Source: Evansella alkalicola
GTDB taxonomy: Bacteria > Bacillota > Bacilli > Bacillales > Salisediminibacteriaceae
Length of the DNA stretch: 64,000 bases
Assembly: GCF_019042735.1 (NCBI RefSeq)
Contig: NZ_JAHQCR010000062.1
Location: 1 to 64,000 of the forward strand
Direction: 5' to 3'
Both the position numbers and the translations under genes were made by a program. Shown here in pieces: positions 60,674 through 64,000 of this stretch; position 1 is the first letter of the stretch, and the number at the start of each line of letters is the position of its first letter. The notes beneath the pieces were generated by a model that was given only the letters and a program-made list of their open reading frames with translations, was not told the DNA's origin and ran no database searches.

Positions 60674-62146
60674 CTAGTCTTTCAAACTCTGTTTCATTTT
60701 TTCAAAGTCATCTTGAACTTCTTGAGACGGCTCTTTGTCAATTAAACTTACAACGATGATAACGATAATTGACAACAAGAACGCTGGTACTATTTCATAA
60801 AGGGCAAATGGAATGATTTCAGCACCAGTTAAGTAATCCCATATGAATACGGTCAAACCACCTGTAATCATTCCGAATAGGCCACCTAGCTTCGTCATTC
60901 GTTTCCAAAATAGTGACATGATTATAATTGGTCCAAACGTTGCACCTAGGCCAGCCCAAGCGTAAGACACTAGCTCCATGACTGTAGAATCTGGATTGTA
61001 CGCCATAATTAAAGCAAAAACTGCAATAGCCAATACGCCAAGGCGCCCAACAATAACAAGCTCCTTCTGGGTAGCGTTTCGACGGAAGATTGCTTTATAG
61101 AAGTCTTCCGTTAAGGCACTAGAAGATACGAGCAACTGTGAGTCAATTGTACTCATAATCGCTGCTAAAATTGCGGCTAGTAAGAAGCCTGCAACCCATG
61201 GGTGAAATAACACCTGTGTAAATTCAATAAAAACAGTTTCAGGATTTGCTAATGGTGCGTCTGCAAAATAAGCAATTCCTACAAAACCAGTGAACACAGC
61301 ACCAAACATTGCAAAGATAACCCAAGATACACCGATTAGCTGCGCCTTCGGAATATCTTTTTTCGACTTTATTGCCATAAATCGAGTTATAATGTGAGGC
61401 TGACCAAAATAACCTAGCCCCCATGCAAGCAAGGAGATTATCCCTAAGAAGCTTGCACCTGTAAAGGCATCTAAGTAGGAAACATCAATTTGTCCAACAC
61501 GGCTAACCGTTTCTCCCCAACCACCCATTTCACGGATTGCAAAGATAGGAACGAGAATAAGTGCTACAAACATGAGAATCCCTTGTGCAAAGTCAGTCCA
61601 ACTAACTGCAAGGAAGCCTCCAAGGAATGTATAGGAAATGATAACAATAGCTCCAATCCAAAGAGCTTGATGGAAGGATAAGTTAAAAGTGTTTTCAAAA
61701 AGGACAGCGCCACCAACGAGACCTGCTGAAGTGTAAAATGCGAAGAAAACTAAGATTAATATTGCGGAAACAACACGTAAACTTCTAGAATTATCTTTAA
61801 ATCTGTTTTCAAAAAAATCTGGTAGAGTTATCGAGTCACCAGCAATTTCAGTGTACATACGTAGACGTTTTGCTACGAACTGCCAATTCAGATACACACC
61901 GATACCAAGACCAACGGCAATCCACATTTCTACCATACCTGCAGCATATAATGCACCAGGAAGACCTAACAAAAGCCAACTACTCATATCTGAAGCCCCT
62001 GCACTCAATGCAGTCACTCCAGCACCTAGACGTCTTCCACCTAAGACGTAATCAGATAGATTACTTGTCATTCTATAAGCAATAATACCAATCGCAAGCA
62101 TACCAACAAGATAAATAATAAACGTTACTAAAGTTGCTGTCTCCAA
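60674..62146 (-). CDS. Sodium:proline symporter (PutP/OpuE)
   Basis: 490 residues, solute:sodium symporter family with about 13 membrane helices. Signatures include LSAGASDMSSWLLLGLPGAL, FSGSSxxx-type GWGLGYFGQPHIITRFMA and IMSTIDSQLLVSSSALTED, as in PutP/OpuE proline carriers. OpuE in B. subtilis serves osmoprotection and sits beside gatCAB as here. The start is a TTG at 62146, with GAAGGGAG upstream, 2 bases past the stop of a micro-gene. Whether it is catabolic or osmotic is open. Confidence 0.92.
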   Translation of the reverse strand: METATLVTFIIYLVGMLAIGIIAYRMTSNLSDYVLGGRRLGAGVTALSAGASDMSSWLLLGLPGALYAAGMVEMWIAVGLGIGVYLNWQFVAKRLRMYTEIAGDSITLPDFFENRFKDNSRSLRVVSAILILVFFAFYTSAGLVGGAVLFENTFNLSFHQALWIGAIVIISYTFLGGFLAVSWTDFAQGILMFVALILVPIFAIREMGGWGETVSRVGQIDVSYLDAFTGASFLGIISLLAWGLGYFGQPHIITRFMAIKSKKDIPKAQLIGVSWVIFAMFGAVFTGFVGIAYFADAPLANPETVFIEFTQVLFHPWVAGFLLAAILAAIMSTIDSQLLVSSSALTEDFYKAIFRRNATQKELVIVGRLGVLAIAVFALIMAYNPDSTVMELVSYAWAGLGATFGPIIIMSLFWKRMTKLGGLFGMITGGLTVFIWDYLTGAEIIPFALYEIVPAFLLSIIVIIVVSLIDKEPSQEVQDDFEKMKQSLKD

Positions 62147-62148
62147 TT

Positions 62149-62253
62149 TTACTCTCTCCCTTCAACAAAATAGTTAATCACAGACAGAATCACGACTAGT
62201 GGCATTGGAATGAACAGCCAAATCCATGTTGCAGTTGTCAGTGCGTAATCCAC
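62149..62253 (-). CDS. Symporter small accessory protein (34 aa)
   Basis: A micro-gene directly upstream of the symporter. GTG start with AAAGGGGGTG upstream, then one membrane helix (WIWLFIPMPLVVILSVINY) and a short charged tail EGRE. The stop is 2 bases before the symporter start, so translation is probably coupled. NCBI-style annotations know short 'symporter small accessory proteins' beside sodium:solute symporters, and this fits that type. It is too short for standard ORF cut-offs. Confidence 0.75.
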   Translation of the reverse strand: MDYALTTATWIWLFIPMPLVVILSVINYFVEGRE

Positions 62254-62355
62254 ATTTTCACCCCCTTTTGTAGACATGTAGCCATTCACTGAAAAACTTT
62301 AGTAATAAAACTATACATTAATTAGTTCGATACTTGTTGATTATTGCAATTTAAT

Positions 62356-62384
62356 TGAGCCACATATGCGTTGTTTTGAGCCAG
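62356..62384 (+). repeat. Paired IstA-binding-type repeats (TTGAGCCA x2)
   Basis: TTGAGCCA at 62356-62363 and 62377-62384, exactly 21 bases apart, so both face the same side of the helix. They lie within 50 bases of the element end. Confidence 0.6.
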
Positions 62385-62509
62385 TAATTGCGGAGTAAAG
62401 ATCCACTCTTTGCAGAGTCGAGAGCCAATATAGATAGAATCAAATAAGCCTCTTGTATAATTATGTTGCATGCGAGCAAGCATGACACTAATATACAGGA
62501 GGTTTTTTT

Positions 62510-64000
62510 ATGGTTAATTATCGAAAGATTCTGGAACTGTATTTTGAAGGAGTCAGTCAAAGAACGATTAGTTCTAGCACTGGGCATTCAAGGAATACAG
62601 TTTCACATGTCGTTCAACGCGCCAAGAAACATGGTGTGGAAAGTTTGAACGATACAATGACCAATCGATGGCTGGAAGCATTTCTGTTTCCAGAGAAACA
62701 AGCTGTTGAGAAAGGTTATTTCCCTGTTGACTGGGAAAAAGTGCATAAGGAACTACAAAAAAAGAATGTCACCTTGACTTTATTGCATCATGAGTATGCG
62801 ACTGAAGCGCGTGAGGGTGGAAAGATTCCTTATGCGTATCGTACTTTTTGTGAAAGCTATGGGAAATATGCGAAGAAGTATAAGTTAACAATGCCAATTC
62901 GAAGAAAACCAGGTGAAGTCATGGAAGTAGATTGGGCCGGGACTACGTTACAGATTATTGATCGTTCAACAGGAGAAACAATTCCAGCGTATGTTTTTAT
63001 TGCGACCTTACCTTATAGTCAGTTTAGCTACGTTGAAGCATTTCTAGATATGAAATCAGCTAATTGGCTTATCGCTCATATCCATGCATTAGAGTATTTT
63101 GGGGGAGTTCCTGAAACATTGGTTCCCGATAATTTGAAGACAGGTGTTACGAAAGCCCATCGAGAAGAACCTCTTCTGAATGAAGCCTATCGTGAACTTG
63201 CAGATTATTATCGAACAGTAATTGTTCCGAGCCGTGTTCGCAAACCAAAAGATAAAGCAAGTGTAGAAGGAACAGTTGGATATATTTCCAGACAGATTAT
63301 CGCTCCTCTAAGAAACTATCATTGTTTCCATCTCGAAGATTTAAATCGACAAATCTTTGAAAAGCTAGAAGAAATCAACACCATCGATTTTCAAAAGCGG
63401 CCAGGTTCACGTAAAAAGGTGTTTGAGGAAGAAGAGAAATCCTACCTTCATCAGCTTCCTCAAACGCGATATAAACTTGCGGAATGGAAAACATCAAAAG
63501 TTCAACTGAACTACCACATCCAAGTTGAACGGATGTATTATTCCGTTCCATATGATTATGTCCGCGAGAATGTCGATATACGACTAACCACGGACTTAAT
63601 TGAAGTTTACTTCAAAGAAGTCCGAATTGCATCTCATAAACGATTATATGGTGAAATGGGTCAGTTTTCGACGAACACAGACCATATGCCTGATAATCAC
63701 CGGTTATATTTAGAACATAATCCTGAAAACAATCGGAAGTGGGCAGAAACAATTGGGCCATCTGTGACGCAATTTGTTTCTTATATATTGGAAACGAATG
63801 TGGAGAAAAAAGCATTAAATACCCTTAGCACTCTGAGGAATATAGCTACAAAATACAAAAATAAAGAAATAGAAAAAGCAGTAGAAACTTTACTTGAAAT
63901 ATCAACAAATCCAACGGTTTCTGTTTTAAAAAGCGTACTTGAGAGAAACAAGAAGAAAAAACAAAATCAAAAAACGGATATTAATAATCCTAGCAGTAAC
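62510..64000 (+). CDS. istA: IS21-family transposase IstA (partial at window end)
   Basis: An open frame from ATG 62510 to the window edge, about 497 codons. N-terminal helix-turn-helix (YRKILELYFEGVSQRTISSS). The DDE integrase core has VMEVDWAG, VPDNLKTG and a Glu in KASVEGTVGYI. AGGAGG lies 7 bases before the ATG. The C-terminal part and the istB helper ATPase lie outside. Confidence 0.92.
   Translation, partial: MVNYRKILELYFEGVSQRTISSSTGHSRNTVSHVVQRAKKHGVESLNDTMTNRWLEAFLFPEKQAVEKGYFPVDWEKVHKELQKKNVTLTLLHHEYATEAREGGKIPYAYRTFCESYGKYAKKYKLTMPIRRKPGEVMEVDWAGTTLQIIDRSTGETIPAYVFIATLPYSQFSYVEAFLDMKSANWLIAHIHALEYFGGVPETLVPDNLKTGVTKAHREEPLLNEAYRELADYYRTVIVPSRVRKPKDKASVEGTVGYISRQIIAPLRNYHCFHLEDLNRQIFEKLEEINTIDFQKRPGSRKKVFEEEEKSYLHQLPQTRYKLAEWKTSKVQLNYHIQVERMYYSVPYDYVRENVDIRLTTDLIEVYFKEVRIASHKRLYGEMGQFSTNTDHMPDNHRLYLEHNPENNRKWAETIGPSVTQFVSYILETNVEKKALNTLSTLRNIATKYKNKEIEKAVETLLEISTNPTVSVLKSVLERNKKKKQNQKTDINNPSSN

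Larger units (their letters stand above)
62335..64000 (+). mobile_element. IS21-family insertion sequence, left part
   Basis: The left end is probably the TGTTGATTATTGCAA at about 62335. Two copies of TTGAGCCA follow at 62356 and 62377, 21 bases apart, as the multiple end repeats of IS21 elements. istA begins at 62510 and runs off the window, so istB and the right end are not seen. Confidence 0.8.

Overview
The window looks like the chromosome of a low-GC Bacillaceae member, probably a soil, halophilic or alkaliphilic relative of Bacillus. Supporting signs are strong AGGAGG-type ribosome sites with many TTG/GTG starts, candidate CcpA (cre), PerR and SigB sites, TPP and c-di-GMP riboswitches, and the proline symporter - gatCAB - dgkB - rlmCD gene set that also lies together in Bacillus subtilis (here it is spread over about 25 kb with accessory genes in between). 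No rRNA, tRNA or CRISPR array was seen. Species cannot be decided from this sequence alone.

Layout. 1-1541: an IS3-family insertion sequence with a programmed -1 frameshift and an unusual 115-nt hairpin. 1568-5964: a short 52-bp hairpin array, then tenA and a TPP-riboswitch-controlled thiXYZ pyrimidine uptake operon (thiamin salvage). 6227-14776: an ArsR-like regulator with an MFS exporter, a GNAT, a PAS-GGDEF protein, a HAD phosphatase with a lipoprotein, a YeeE/YedE sulfur-type transporter and small membrane or lipoproteins. 14890-15229: a type I toxin-antitoxin locus (28-aa toxin plus overlapping antisense RNA). 16536-17580: a 1-kb array of about 20 hairpins every 52 bp. 17608-19549: an ECF sigma / anti-sigma / small membrane protein operon. 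19619-21366: a Vga-type ABC-F resistance protein with a leader attenuator. 22-30 kb: Nudix hydrolase, CD3324-like regulator, two more GGDEF proteins (one behind a c-di-GMP-I riboswitch), PerR-box katG and an aminoglycoside-phosphotransferase-fold kinase. 31-36.8 kb: TetR with a small multidrug export protein, a quinone-oxidoreductase-like enzyme, a GH120 beta-xylosidase-like protein and a ParE/Phd toxin-antitoxin pair. 37-48.6 kb: rlmCD, a SEC-C protein, the cstA / cory-CC-star / ArsA-ATPase cluster, a YtxG-like DUF948 gene, a chemotaxis receptor and dgkB. 49-56 kb: accessory enzymes (FAD oxidoreductase, DDAH-like hydrolase, four GNATs, methyltransferase, amidohydrolase). 56314-57060: a second 52-bp hairpin array. 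57258-62253: gatCAB, a PutP/OpuE symporter and its tiny accessory gene. 62335-64000: the start of an IS21-family element.

The most unusual signal is the set of three intergenic palindrome arrays. Their sequences differ, but all keep a 52-bp repeat period (about five helical turns) and end in a half unit. Other points worth a second look are the type I toxin-antitoxin locus, the attenuator in front of the ABC-F gene, the cstA/cory-CC-star/ArsA cluster, the symporter accessory micro-gene, and several families of interspersed palindromic repeats.
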